From Bradyrhizobium sp. Ce-3 (GTDB lineage Bacteria; Pseudomonadota; Alphaproteobacteria; Rhizobiales; Xanthobacteraceae): 64,000 nucleotides of DNA. The notes beneath the pieces are model-generated. The model was not told the origin of the DNA, did no database searches, and was given only the letters and a program-made list of their open reading frames with translations. This document shows, one piece after another, positions 9,014 to 17,741 of the stretch. A program made the translations under genes and the position numbers. Within the stretch, counting starts at the first letter, position 1. Each line of letters opens with the position of its first letter. The DNA is taken from positions 62,001 through 126,000 of the forward strand of contig NZ_BQUV01000005.1 of NCBI RefSeq assembly GCF_022835695.1, in the 5' to 3' direction.

Positions 9014-9778
9014 ATGACCGAGCAAGCCAGCACTGCCGCGGCGTCGACGCCGGCCATCGCCGAGACCGGCACGACGGTGAAGGTCATCATCTCGGGCGGC
9101 TTCGCGGCGGTCTACCGCGAGGTGCTGCCGGCATTCGAGCGAAGCACCGGCATCAAGGTCGAAACCGGATCCGGAGCGTCGGAGGGCACCGGTCCGAAAA
9201 CGATCAGGCACCAGCTTGCGCACGGCATCAAGGCGGATGTGGTGATCCTGTCGCGCGAGGGACTGCGCACGCTGAACGAAGACGGACGGATTCGTGCCGG
9301 ATCCGACACCGGACTGGCGACGGCGCCGCTGGCCGCCGCGGTTCGGACAGGCGCTCCGAAGCCGGATATCGGCAGCGACGCCGCGCTGAGGCAAGCCTTG
9401 ATCGACGCAGGCCAGGTGGTGGCGCCGAGCAGCACCAGCGGTCAATTCGTCCGCGACAAGGTCTTCCCGAAGCTGAACCTGCCGGACACGGTGACGCTCA
9501 CCCTCGAGGCACGTGGAACCGAGGCGGCCGAAGCGCTGCGCGCGGGCGGGGCAAATCTCTCGATCGGGCCGACCAGCGAACTGGTGCAGGAGACCGGCAT
9601 CGAGGTCGTTGGTCTGCTGCCTCCGGATCTCCAGCTCGTGCAAACCTTCACGGCGGCGGTCGTCAGCGACGCCAGCGCGCCTGAAGCAGCCAGCCGCCTG
9701 ATCGATTTTCTTTCCTCGGATACCGATCTCATGCGCGCGGCGATCAAGCGGGCGGGCATGGAGCGGCCGCGCGGATGA
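9014..9778 (+). CDS. ModA-like substrate-binding fold protein without signal peptide
   Basis: The 254-residue protein has the type II periplasmic binding fold of the ModA/SBP_bac_11 group: VKVIISGGFAAVYREVLPAF, SSTSGQFVRD and a C-terminal LIDFLSSDTDL helix. Members usually bind molybdate or small anions for an ABC importer. Here the N-terminus (MTEQASTAAASTPAIAETGT) has no hydrophobic core, so no Sec signal is visible. There are no transporter genes beside it. ATG 9014 follows AAAGGAAT. It may be a cytoplasmic sensor or ligand-binding protein, or the true start may have been lost. Ligand unknown. Confidence 0.7.
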   Translation: MTEQASTAAASTPAIAETGTTVKVIISGGFAAVYREVLPAFERSTGIKVETGSGASEGTGPKTIRHQLAHGIKADVVILSREGLRTLNEDGRIRAGSDTGLATAPLAAAVRTGAPKPDIGSDAALRQALIDAGQVVAPSSTSGQFVRDKVFPKLNLPDTVTLTLEARGTEAAEALRAGGANLSIGPTSELVQETGIEVVGLLPPDLQLVQTFTAAVVSDASAPEAASRLIDFLSSDTDLMRAAIKRAGMERPRG

Positions 9779-9814
9779 GCTGCCGCCCGCCAATCGCGCG
9801 CGTCGCGGTGAGCC

Positions 9815-10336
9815 TTACCGCTGCGGGGCTACGTTGAGCGGCGCGCCACCGGTCGAAATCGGACCCGATGGTTTTGGCGTCCGTACCGGCGGCTTTCTGG
9901 GCCGCGGGGCGGCCTGCGCGACCGGTGCTTGCGGTTGATCGGCCGCGACCGGTGGCGGCACGGCGGCCGCAGCGGGGCGCTGCAGCGCGTCGACCTTCGA
10001 CGTCAGGTTCGCCAATTGGTCGACGACGGCCTTCAGCTGCTCCTGCTGGTCTGCCATCGACTTGTTGAGCGCGCCGATGTCATCCTCGAGCTTCTGCTGG
10101 GTCGCGAGGAGATCCGGCAACGCCTCCTTGTCGTCTGTGGCCACCTTTTCGGCAGAATTCACGTTGCCGAGGGACGGCACCAGAGGCGCGATCTGGGGCC
10201 AGGCGTAGACACCCCCGGCGCCCGCAAGGGCAAGGATGACGAGGATCAACAGGAACCACGGCCAGCGGCGGCGCGCGGCAGGATGCGGGCTTGACGGTAC
10301 ATGGCGCTGCCATGCCTGGTCGGAATCGTGGGTCAC
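9815..10336 (-). CDS. Single-pass membrane protein with coiled coil and Pro/Ala-rich tail
   Basis: The function is not recognised. The 173-residue product has a basic N-terminus, one transmembrane helix at about residues 25-46 (WFLLILVILALAGAGGVYAW), and a predicted coiled coil at about 75-120 (LLATQQKLEDDIGALNKSM and onward). The tail is rich in Pro, Ala and Lys/Arg and likely reaches into the periplasm. The start is GTG 10336. The gene is divergent from exoD and their start regions almost touch, so both promoters must overlap coding sequence or lie inside the neighbour. Confidence 0.65.
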   Translation of the reverse strand: MTHDSDQAWQRHVPSSPHPAARRRWPWFLLILVILALAGAGGVYAWPQIAPLVPSLGNVNSAEKVATDDKEALPDLLATQQKLEDDIGALNKSMADQQEQLKAVVDQLANLTSKVDALQRPAAAAVPPPVAADQPQAPVAQAAPRPRKPPVRTPKPSGPISTGGAPLNVAPQR

Positions 10337-10338
10337 CC

Positions 10339-11013
10339 ATGCTTCCTAGTCTGCTTCGGCAACTGTTGCAATCGATGCCGAGTTTGCCCACTTTGACGGC
10401 TATGTCCCTTTCGTCCGGAGCCCCATTGGCGCCCACGCATACGTCCCAGCTTCTTGAGGAACTTGTCGCTCAAGCACCGGACGGTCCCGTCGATCTCGAA
10501 TGGCTCCTCAGCAACCTGGATAAGCGGTCGTTCGGTCTGCTCCTGCTGCTGCTGGGACTGTTGGTGATCATTCCCGGCGTCGCGACGATCGCGACGCTGG
10601 CGCTGCTGTTTCCGGCGGTCGAGATGATGCTTGGCCGCAGCGCGCCGTCGTTTCCGCGTTTCGTGTCGAAGCGGCAGTTCGACTTCAAGCGCTTCAAGCG
10701 ATTCACCGTGCTTGTCCGTCCGATGCTGCAGGCGATCGAGCGCCTCAGCCGGCCGCGCTGGGACGCGCGGCGCGACGTGATCGACCGCCTCGTCGGGTTG
10801 GTGGTCTTTCTCCTGGCGTTCTCGGCAGGCTGGCCGCTGCCCCTGGTGAACGTCATTCCGGGCATGGTGGTCGTGCTGATCGCGGTCGCCTACCTGCAGG
10901 AGGACGGTCTGCTGCTGGCTATCGCAATGGCGGCTGCGCTGATTTCCCTGCTCGGTCTCGCATGGACGCTCTGGGTCTCGTTCGCCGCCGTGATGAACTG
11001 GGCCGGGCTGTGA
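10339..11013 (+). CDS. exoD: ExoD family membrane protein
   Basis: ExoD proteins are inner-membrane proteins needed for normal exopolysaccharide production and alkali tolerance in rhizobia. The sequence has the family pattern LLEELVAQAPDGPVDLEWLL, an FGLLLLLLGLLVIIPG membrane segment, RPRWDARRDVIDRLVG and several C-terminal hydrophobic helices. The start is uncertain. ATG 10339 gives 224 residues, and ATG 10402 (MSLSSGAPLAP) would match the usual ExoD N-terminus of about 200 residues and avoid overlap with the neighbour's promoter. The biochemical role of the family is not known. Confidence 0.82.
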   Translation: MLPSLLRQLLQSMPSLPTLTAMSLSSGAPLAPTHTSQLLEELVAQAPDGPVDLEWLLSNLDKRSFGLLLLLLGLLVIIPGVATIATLALLFPAVEMMLGRSAPSFPRFVSKRQFDFKRFKRFTVLVRPMLQAIERLSRPRWDARRDVIDRLVGLVVFLLAFSAGWPLPLVNVIPGMVVVLIAVAYLQEDGLLLAIAMAAALISLLGLAWTLWVSFAAVMNWAGL

Positions 11014-11105
11014 CGTCCCGCCCCGGGGGTCGACATCTCGCGCGGGCATGATCATTATCTCACCCGGACGTCGCGGCAAACAGCGACGCGAATGGGGAGA
11101 ACACG

Positions 11106-12317
11106 ATGCGAAGCATCACGCTTGCGGCGACCGCCGCGCTCAGTCTGGTTTCTATCTCGGCGGTTGTCGCGGCCGACAAGAAGTACGATCCGGGCGCCAG
11201 CGATACCGAAATCAAGATCGGGCAGACCATGCCTTACAGCGGTCCGGCTTCGGCGTATGGCACGCAGGGCAGGGCCGAGGCCGCCTATTGGAAGATGATC
11301 AACAGCCAGGGCGGAATCAACGGCCGCAAGATCACGCTGCTGAGCATGGACGACGGCTACAGCCCGCCGAAGACGGTAGAGCAGACGCGCAAGCTTGTGG
11401 AGCAGGACGAGATCCTCGCCGATATCGGCTCACTGGGCACGCCGACCAACTCGTCAATTCAAAAATATCTCAACGGCAAGAAGATCCCGCATCTGTTGAT
11501 CTCCACCGGTGCCTCGAAGTGGAATGACCCGAAGGAGTTTCCCTGGACCACGCCGTTCTATCCGCCCTATGCGCAGGAAGCGAAGATTTATGGAAAGTAC
11601 ATCCTCAAGGAGCTGCCCAACGCGAAGATCGGCGTGATCTATCAGAACGACGACTTCGGCAAGGACTATCTGAGGGGCTTCAAGGAGGCGCTGGGAGACA
11701 AGGCCGGTCTCGTCGTCAAGGAGCTCAGCTACGAGGTGACCGATCCGACGATCGATTCCCAGATCGTCAATCTGAAGGCTGCGGGCGCCGACGTGCTGAT
11801 GACGATCACGACGCCGAAGTTCGGTGCGCAGGCGATCCGCAAGGTTGCCGATCTCGGCTGGAAGCCGACGCACTTCATCGTGTCGGTCGCCAGCTCGATC
11901 GGCGGCGTGCTGGAGCCCGCCGGCCTCGAGGCGTCGACCGGCCTGATGACGGCGCTGGCCACCAAGGTGGTGGGCGACCCCGCATGGGACACCGACAAGG
12001 GCGTGCAGGACTATCTCGCCTTCATGAAGCAGTGGTATCCCGAGGGCAATCCGATCGATGGCAGCAACCAGATCGGTTATTTGTCGGCGCAGTTCACCGC
12101 CATCATCCTGAAGAACTGCGGCGACGTGCTGACGCGCGAGAACCTGCTGAAGCAGGCCACCAACCTGAGCAAGGTCTCGCTGCCGCTGCTGCTGCCCGGC
12201 ATAACAGTGTCGGTGTCGCCGACGGACTATTCGACCTTCGACACGTTCAAGCTGGCGAAGTTCGACGGCAAGACGTGGAAGTTCTTTGGCGAGAACATCA
12301 GCACCGCGTCGCGCTGA
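11106..12317 (+). CDS. Branched-chain amino acid-type ABC substrate-binding protein
   Basis: This 403-residue periplasmic binding protein is of the LivK/Peripla_BP_6 type. It has a signal peptide at residues 1-22 (cleavage after ...VVAA), then SDTEIKIGQTMPYSGPASAYG and the central ISTGASKWNDP. Proteins of this type deliver amino acids, amides or aromatic acids to Liv-type ABC importers. No permease or ATPase genes are adjacent, so its partner is elsewhere and the ligand is unknown. ATG 11106 follows GGGAGA. Transcription probably ends at the palindrome at 12349. Confidence 0.88.
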   Translation: MRSITLAATAALSLVSISAVVAADKKYDPGASDTEIKIGQTMPYSGPASAYGTQGRAEAAYWKMINSQGGINGRKITLLSMDDGYSPPKTVEQTRKLVEQDEILADIGSLGTPTNSSIQKYLNGKKIPHLLISTGASKWNDPKEFPWTTPFYPPYAQEAKIYGKYILKELPNAKIGVIYQNDDFGKDYLRGFKEALGDKAGLVVKELSYEVTDPTIDSQIVNLKAAGADVLMTITTPKFGAQAIRKVADLGWKPTHFIVSVASSIGGVLEPAGLEASTGLMTALATKVVGDPAWDTDKGVQDYLAFMKQWYPEGNPIDGSNQIGYLSAQFTAIILKNCGDVLTRENLLKQATNLSKVSLPLLLPGITVSVSPTDYSTFDTFKLAKFDGKTWKFFGENISTASR

Positions 12318-12348
12318 GGACGAGCGAGCGGCGGACACGAACATCGTA

Positions 12349-12381
12349 GAGCTCCATTCCGATTCAATCGGAACGGAGCTC
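12349..12381. terminator. Bidirectional palindrome between convergent genes
   Basis: Two 16-base arms (12349-12364 and 12366-12381) pair with one mismatch around a single C. It lies between the Liv-type gene on plus and the 190-residue secreted protein gene on minus. It has the same plan as the palindrome at 424-450 (GATTCAATC centre), suggesting one repeat family used as terminators. Confidence 0.6.
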
Positions 12382-12417
12382 CAGATCTAGCCGGCATCCA
12401 CTTGGCTGCAAACCGCG

Positions 12418-12990
12418 CTAGTGCTGACGCTTTGACCGCTTGAGCTCGGCGACTTGAAACTTCCCGGCGGCCTGCAGGCTGCTGCAAAGCCAGTAAGCTC
12501 TGTTCCGGTACTCGCCCAGGAACCATTTGGTCTCGACGCAATCCACGTAGGATTTGTAGGTGAGGTTGTCTCGGCACGTCGACGAGAAAGGTCCATGGGT
12601 TTGTCCGCCCGCCGACTCGCTACACCCGACCCAAGGGTCCTTGCCGTGCGGGAGGCTGGATTCGCAACCGCCGTTGCAATTGCTGGCGACCTTCTCCAGC
12701 TTGGCGATCCTCCCCAACACTGAATCTGGCGTAGGCGACGGCGCTCGCGCGCTCGACGATGACGTTGCAGCGGATGGCGTCCGGCCGGTCGAGGCCCGGT
12801 GAGACGCCACTCTGCTTTCCACCTGCGCTGGCCGATTTGGCCTTGCCGCCTGCTTCGGCGCCTCGACCGTGATGGCGGGAAGCGGGGCGGAGGCGCCTGC
12901 TGCGGTTTGCGACGCTGCGGGGCCGCACAGCGAGAGCGTTGACACGAAAGCGACGGCGGTGGGCGCGACAAACCTTGACGACAATCTCAT
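12418..12990 (-). CDS. Secreted cysteine-containing protein of unknown function
   Basis: The 190-residue product starts at ATG 12990, which has GGGAGGAC upstream. An in-frame upstream ATG at 13044 lacks such a site. Residues 1-28 form a signal peptide (SSRFVAPTAVAFVSTLSLCG, then PAASQ). A Pro/Ala/Ser-rich linker follows to about residue 90. The C-terminal part has six or more cysteines (SNCNGGCESS, GCSESAGG, STCRDN, DCVETKW, WLCSSL), consistent with a disulfide-bonded periplasmic domain. No family was recognised. Confidence 0.65.
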   Translation of the reverse strand: MRLSSRFVAPTAVAFVSTLSLCGPAASQTAAGASAPLPAITVEAPKQAARPNRPAQVESRVASHRASTGRTPSAATSSSSARAPSPTPDSVLGRIAKLEKVASNCNGGCESSLPHGKDPWVGCSESAGGQTHGPFSSTCRDNLTYKSYVDCVETKWFLGEYRNRAYWLCSSLQAAGKFQVAELKRSKRQH

Positions 12991-13208
12991 GACCTTGTCC
13001 TCCCGAGGACGGACATGCCGTCCCAATTGCATTGCCACGCACATTCAACTAGCGGAAATTCCAGAACTTGACCACCAAGGGTCAAGCGAATTTCTGCCGA
13101 TGACTGCCCTTGACATGGATTGCGCTGGATCGTGCGGACGCGCAAAGCCGCGGCCATGTGGCAAAACATGTCGCGAGAACGTGAAGCTACATCCCCACCA
13201 CAACTGTC

Positions 13209-13250
13209 ATCGCCCGGCCTGTGCGCAATTGCGCACATGGACCGGGCGAT
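13209..13250. repeat. Nested palindrome (cruciform-forming repeat)
   Basis: Outer arms ATCGCCCGG (13209-13217) and CCGGGCGAT (13242-13250) enclose a second perfect palindrome, TGTGCGCAATTGCGCACA (13220-13237). The outer arms are identical to those of the repeat at 13301-13323, so these are two copies of one element. Confidence 0.75.
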
Positions 13251-13300
13251 CCAGTGCGCCGCGGCTTCTCGATCATTCACTACTGCCTCTGGAATACTGG

Positions 13301-13323
13301 ATCGCCCGGTCGAGCCGGGCGAT
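13301..13323. repeat. Palindromic repeat, second copy
   Basis: ATCGCCCGG and CCGGGCGAT flank TCGAG. The arms match the outer arms of the nested palindrome 50 bases upstream. They are likely REP-like intergenic units. Confidence 0.75.
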
Positions 13324-13385
13324 GACACCGAGATGAATTATGCAATGACGATGCGTCGTATCGCGCGAGAGCCATCCCCATCGTC

Positions 13386-13405
13386 GTCCTGGCGAAAGCC
13401 AGGAC
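13386..13405. repeat. Tetraloop hairpin repeat
   Basis: GTCCTGGC and GCCAGGAC are separated by GAAA, a stable GNRA tetraloop. Such GTCC...GGACCC units occur in many Bradyrhizobium intergenic regions (memory, not checked). Confidence 0.65.
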
Positions 13406-13748
13406 CCATTACCCCAAATGCCGATTGTTGCGCGACGCACCGCGTACTTGGTGCTCGTCGTTGCTGTCCTCGCCACGCTGCCTGTCAGGCACCAGCGTTC
13501 GCGCCCGGCGAACTCGCCATTGCCAAACCTCGCATTGACCGCGCCGCCATGGCCGGGCACAGCGTGGAGTGCTGTCATGAGCGGTCGCAAGAGCCGCAGG
13601 GAATACCGCCGCATCGGATTTTGCAGTGCAGCAATGGTGCAATTAGCCCCTGCTAAAGGGGCAATGGCAATCGTCGTTGCTTGTCTGTAATGGTGCGACC
13701 GGATGTCTCGGGGCCGGTCTTCGTGCTCCGCAATACGCGGGAGGAAAC

Positions 13749-14753
13749 ATGCGTAAACTCATTTTGGCTGCGGCGTCGATCGCGGCCTTGACCTTTGTCG
13801 GGCAGGCCTCGGCGCAGTCGCCGATCGTCATCAAGTTCAGCCACGTGGTGGCCGCGGATACGCCGAAGGGCAAGGCGGCCGACAAGTTCAAGGAACTCGC
13901 CGAGAAGTACAGCGGCGGCAAGGTGAAGGTCGAGGTCTACCCGAACTCGACGCTCTACAAGGACAAGGAAGAGCTCGAGGCGTTGCAACTCGGCGCGGTG
14001 CAGATGCTGGCGCCGTCGAACTCGAAGTTCGGCCCGATCGGCATCAAGGAATTCGAAGTCTTCGATCTGCCCTACATCCTCCCCGACCTGAAATCGCTGC
14101 GCAAGGTGACCGACGGTCCACTCGGCGCCCAGCTGCTCAAGAAGCTGGATTCCAAGGGCATGACCGGTCTCGCCTACTGGGACAACGGCTTCAAGCAGAT
14201 GAGCGCGAACAAGAAGCTGGTCGCGCCGGCCGACTACAAGGGACTGAAATTCCGCATCCAGTCGTCGAAGGTGCTGGAGGCCCAGTTCCGCGCGCTCGGT
14301 TCGATCCCGCAGGTGATGGCGTTCTCCGACGTCTACCAGGCGCTGCAGACCGGCGTGGTCGACGGCCAGGAGAACACCTGGTCGAACATCTACACCCAGA
14401 AAATGCATGAGGTGCAGAAGTACGCCACCGTCACCAATCACGGCTACATCGGCTACGTCGTGGTCGTGAACAAGAAGTTCTGGGACGGCCTGCCGGCCGA
14501 CATCCGCGACGAGCTCAACAAGGCGATGAAGGAAGCCACCGAGTTCGGCAACAACCAGTCGGCCAAGGAGAACGAGGACGCGCTCGCCGAGATCAAGAAG
14601 GCCGGCAAGACCGAGATCATCTCGCTGACGCCGGAGCAGGACGAGGCGATGCGCAAGGCGATGATGCCGGTCTACAAGGACGTGGCGTCGCGGGTCGGCC
14701 AGCCGCTGATCGACGAATTCCTGAAGGAAACGGGCCGCAGCCCGATGAATTGA
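13749..14753 (+). CDS. dctP: TRAP transporter substrate-binding protein DctP
   Basis: The periplasmic receptor captures a carboxylate-type solute for the DctQM membrane pair. It has 334 residues with a signal peptide (MRKLILAAASIAALTFVGQA, cleaved after ASAQ) and the DctP fold: IVIKFSHVVAADTPKG, FDLPYILPD, GLKFRIQSSKVLEAQFRALG and QTGVVDGQENTWSNI. The conserved Arg in KFRIQ normally salt-bridges the ligand carboxylate. ATG 13749 follows GGGAGGAAAC, and an upstream in-frame start at 13677 lies in repeat DNA. It is the first gene of dctPQM. The solute cannot be told from sequence. Confidence 0.93.
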   Translation: MRKLILAAASIAALTFVGQASAQSPIVIKFSHVVAADTPKGKAADKFKELAEKYSGGKVKVEVYPNSTLYKDKEELEALQLGAVQMLAPSNSKFGPIGIKEFEVFDLPYILPDLKSLRKVTDGPLGAQLLKKLDSKGMTGLAYWDNGFKQMSANKKLVAPADYKGLKFRIQSSKVLEAQFRALGSIPQVMAFSDVYQALQTGVVDGQENTWSNIYTQKMHEVQKYATVTNHGYIGYVVVVNKKFWDGLPADIRDELNKAMKEATEFGNNQSAKENEDALAEIKKAGKTEIISLTPEQDEAMRKAMMPVYKDVASRVGQPLIDEFLKETGRSPMN

Positions 14754-14762
14754 GGCGCGATC

Positions 14763-14787
14763 CGGAAAAGCGGACTCCGGTTTTCCG
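14763..14787. repeat. Hairpin repeat after dctP
   Basis: CGGAAAA (14763-14769) pairs with TTTTCCG (14781-14787) around GCGGACTCCGG. It resembles the GTGGACACCGGTT unit in the element at 355-459. Between dctP and dctQ it could reduce downstream transcription so that the binding protein is made in excess. Confidence 0.5.
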
Positions 14788-14904
14788 ATCATGCTCGACA
14801 AATCGCGGATCTGAACCGCAAACATAACGAACGCCGCGGCCGCGTGAGGCCGCGGCCTGGGTGCCGTGGCCGGTTGCCGCATCAGGCCATGACAGGGGAG
14901 ATCA

Positions 14905-15477
14905 ATGCTGCTGAAAATTCTGGACCGGCTCGAGGAAATCATCATCGCGAGCCTGATGGGCGCTGCGACGCTTTTGACCTTCATCACGGTCGTGCACCGC
15001 TTCCTGGTCGACGTTCCGGTGCTGTATCCATACCTGTTCGGCATCAACCTCGCCTGGTCGCAGGAACTGTGCATCTACATGTTCATCTGGATGGCGAAGT
15101 TCGGCGCCGCCTATGGCGTGCGCACCGGCATCCATGTCGGCGTCGACGTGCTGATCAACCGCCTCAATGACGCCTGGCGCAAGCGCACCATCACCTTCGG
15201 CTTGCTCGGCGGCGCGCTGTTCACCGCGATCGTCGGCACCATGGGCGCCAAGTTCGTGTTCGAACTGATGCACACCGACCAGGTCTCGCCGGATCTCGAG
15301 ATTCCGAGCTGGATCGTCTACGCCTGCATCCCGCTCGGCTCCTATCTGATGTGCTTCCGCTTCCTGCAGGTGTGCTGGAACTACTGGTGGACCGACGAGC
15401 TGCCGCACCATGACGCCTCGCATGTCGACGGCGTCGAGACCAGCAAGACCGCGCCCGTCGCGCTCGGAGAAGCGTGA
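14905..15477 (+). CDS. dctQ: TRAP transporter small membrane subunit DctQ
   Basis: This 190-residue four-helix membrane subunit has hydrophobic segments at about residues 10-35 (IIIASLMGAATLLTFITVVH), 45-75, 90-115 and 130-155. It carries the family motif WSQELCIYMFIWMAKFGAAYG. It forms the transport unit with DctM. ATG 14905 follows AGGGGAG. The stop codon overlaps the dctM start (TGATG), which indicates translational coupling. Confidence 0.92.
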   Translation: MLLKILDRLEEIIIASLMGAATLLTFITVVHRFLVDVPVLYPYLFGINLAWSQELCIYMFIWMAKFGAAYGVRTGIHVGVDVLINRLNDAWRKRTITFGLLGGALFTAIVGTMGAKFVFELMHTDQVSPDLEIPSWIVYACIPLGSYLMCFRFLQVCWNYWWTDELPHHDASHVDGVETSKTAPVALGEA

Positions 15478-16760
15478 TGAGCGCCGCACTTATTTTCGGA
15501 TTGCTGTTTGCCCTGATGCTGACGGGCATGCCGATCTCGATCTCGCTCGGCCTGACCGTGCTGACCTTCCTGTTCACCATGACCGAGGTGCCGATCGAGA
15601 GCGTCGGCCTGAAGCTGTTTTCGGGTCTCGACAATTTCGGCATCATGGCGATCCCGTTCTTCATCCTGGCCGGCACCTTCCTGACCCGCGGCGGCGTCGC
15701 GCGGCGGATGATCGCGTTCACGACTTCGCTGGTCGGGCATCTGCCCGGCGGCCTTGGCCTCGCCGGTGTCGCGGCCTGCGCGATGTTCGCGGCGATCTCA
15801 GGCTCGAGCGTCGCCACCGTGGTTGCGATCGGCTCGATCATGATGCCGGCGATGGTCGATCACGGCTATCCGAAGCGTTTCGGCGTCGGCGTGATCTCGA
15901 CCTCGGGCGCGCTCGGCATCCTGGTGCCGCCCTCGATCATCCTGGTGCTGTACGGCGTCTCCACCAACACCTCGATCGGCGCGCTGTTCATGGCCGGCAT
16001 CGTGCCGGGCATCCTGCTCGCGCTGATGCTGGCCGCGGTGACCTTCTTCGTGGCGCAGCGCAACGGCTATCCGAAGATGCCGCGCGCGACCATCGGCGAA
16101 CAGTTCAAGGCGTTTCGCGAAAGCATCTGGGGCCTCTCGCTGATCGCGATCGTGCTCGGCGGCATCTATGGCGGCATCTTCACGCCGACCGAAGCCGCCG
16201 CGGTCGCCGCGACCTACGCCTTCTTCATCACCGTGTTCGTCTACAAGGAGCTGAAACTCTCCGAGGTGCCGAAGGTGCTGCTGCAGGCGGCGAGCATGAG
16301 CTCGATGCTGCTCTACATCATCACCAACGCGGTGCTGTTCTCGTTCCTGATGACGCATGAGCAGATCCCGCAGGAGATGGCGGCCTGGATCATCGACAAG
16401 AACTTCTCGGTCTGGATGTTCCTGCTCGTCGTCAACGTCATCCTGCTGCTCGCCGGCAACGTGATGGATCCGTCGTCGATCCTCCTGATCATGGCACCGA
16501 TCCTGTTTCCGCTGGCGACCAAGCTCGGCGTGCATCCGGTGCATCTCGGCATCCTGATGATCGTCAACACCGAGGTCGGGCTGTGCCATCCGCCTGTCGG
16601 CCTCAACCTCTACATCGCGAGCAGTATCGCCAAGATGGGCATCAGCGAGATCACGATCTCGGTCTTGCCCTGGCTGTGCGCGATGCTGGTGTTCCTCGGG
16701 TTGATCACCTACGTGCCGGAGATCTCGCTGTGGCTGCCGCGGCTGTTGGGAATGATTTAG
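15477..16760 (+). CDS. dctM: TRAP transporter large permease DctM
   Basis: The 427-residue, roughly 12-helix permease drives Na+- or H+-coupled uptake. Motifs include GLDNFGIMAIPFFILAG, GVISTSGALGILVPPSI, IFTPTEAAAVAATYAFF and VGLCHPPVGLNLYIASS, all typical of DctM. Length is standard. Start ATG 15477 overlaps the dctQ stop by one base (TGATG). A GTG one codon earlier is also possible. Confidence 0.94.
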   Translation: MSAALIFGLLFALMLTGMPISISLGLTVLTFLFTMTEVPIESVGLKLFSGLDNFGIMAIPFFILAGTFLTRGGVARRMIAFTTSLVGHLPGGLGLAGVAACAMFAAISGSSVATVVAIGSIMMPAMVDHGYPKRFGVGVISTSGALGILVPPSIILVLYGVSTNTSIGALFMAGIVPGILLALMLAAVTFFVAQRNGYPKMPRATIGEQFKAFRESIWGLSLIAIVLGGIYGGIFTPTEAAAVAATYAFFITVFVYKELKLSEVPKVLLQAASMSSMLLYIITNAVLFSFLMTHEQIPQEMAAWIIDKNFSVWMFLLVVNVILLLAGNVMDPSSILLIMAPILFPLATKLGVHPVHLGILMIVNTEVGLCHPPVGLNLYIASSIAKMGISEITISVLPWLCAMLVFLGLITYVPEISLWLPRLLGMI

Positions 16761-16919
16761 CGCATGCAAGAAACGAAAGCGCAGAGCAACGGATCAGAAT
16801 ATTTCTGATCGGCAAAAGAGGGGATTACATCTTGGCAAGAATGGCCTCTCTGTCCAATCCGTAAGTTGAAGGCGTGGGCGGGCGGCATCATCTTCGAGCA
16901 ACCTTCAAAGGAGGTTTGG

Positions 16920-17501
16920 ATGAAGAAAGTTCTGCTCGCCGGTATCGCGGCGCTCACGATAGCCGGTTCGACCGCGGTCTATGCCCAGCATCGCCCCTGG
17001 TTCCATGGCCATATGCGGATGAGCCCCGAGGATCGGGCCGCCTTCCTCGACGCGCGGATTGCGGCGGTGCACGCCGGGCTGAAGCTGACCGCCGACCAGG
17101 AAAAGCTGTGGCCGCCGGTCGAAGCCGCAGTGCGCGACTTCGCCAAGATACGCCTCGACCGCGCCAACGCGCGGATGGCCGCGGAGAAGACCGATGCGGA
17201 CAAGGCCGAGAGGCCGGATGATCCGGTCGCGCGCCTGCGCGAGCGCGCCGACAACATGGCGGCGACCGCGACCTCGCTGAAGAAGATCGCCGATGCCGCC
17301 GACCCGCTTTACAAGACGCTCGACGACAACCAGAAGCGTCGGTTGACCATGCTCACCCATATGGAAGGCCGCGGCTTCGGTGCCGAGGGCTGGCGCCGCC
17401 ACCGCCTCGAGCGCGGCATGGATCGCTGGGAGCGCGGCGGCCGCGACCATCATTTCGACCGCGACGACGGTCCGGATCAGGAGCGCTCCGGCCGGCTCTG
17501 A
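16920..17501 (+). CDS. Spy/CpxP-like LTXXQ-motif periplasmic protein
   Basis: The 193-residue product has a signal peptide (MKKVLLAGIAALTIAGST, cleaved after VYAQ) and the LTXXQ-type helix pair LKLTADQEKLWPPVEAAV. A basic and acidic His/Arg/Asp-rich tail follows (RRHRLERGMDRWERGGRD). The family contains Spy and CpxP periplasmic chaperones and stress sensors; Bradyrhizobium encodes many paralogues of unclear role. ATG 16920 follows AAAGGAGG, an unusually strong ribosome site. The gene ends just before a good terminator. It is separate from the TRAP operon. Confidence 0.8.
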   Translation: MKKVLLAGIAALTIAGSTAVYAQHRPWFHGHMRMSPEDRAAFLDARIAAVHAGLKLTADQEKLWPPVEAAVRDFAKIRLDRANARMAAEKTDADKAERPDDPVARLRERADNMAATATSLKKIADAADPLYKTLDDNQKRRLTMLTHMEGRGFGAEGWRRHRLERGMDRWERGGRDHHFDRDDGPDQERSGRL

Positions 17502-17534
17502 GCGCCGGCCGCCGACGCCCTCGCCAAGCCCATG

Positions 17535-17561
17535 AAAGGCCGCTGGAATCCGGCGGCCTTT
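17535..17561 (+). terminator. Terminator after the LTXXQ protein gene
   Basis: AAAGGCCGC (17535-17543) pairs with GCGGCCTTT (17553-17561) around TGGAATCCG. The stem ends in TTT followed by CGG, so the U-tract is short. Confidence 0.65.
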
Positions 17562-17665
17562 CGGCTGTCAGAAAGTCGGGAAAACTTGCGCCTGCTTGCT
17601 GGACATCGGGGAATCGCTTTGCTAAACGACCGCTCTCTTGCGAGGGTCACTTCCGGACAAGTTCC

Positions 17666-17741
<76 letters not shown>

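Larger units (their letters stand above)
12991..13748. other. 758-base region without a gene, rich in palindromic repeats
   Basis: No reading frame here shows convincing protein character or a ribosome site. The stretch contains three palindromes listed separately and a CTCGTCGTTGCTGTCCTCGC run of a type I associate with Bradyrhizobium intergenic repeats. The promoter for dctP must lie near the right-hand end. Confidence 0.6.
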
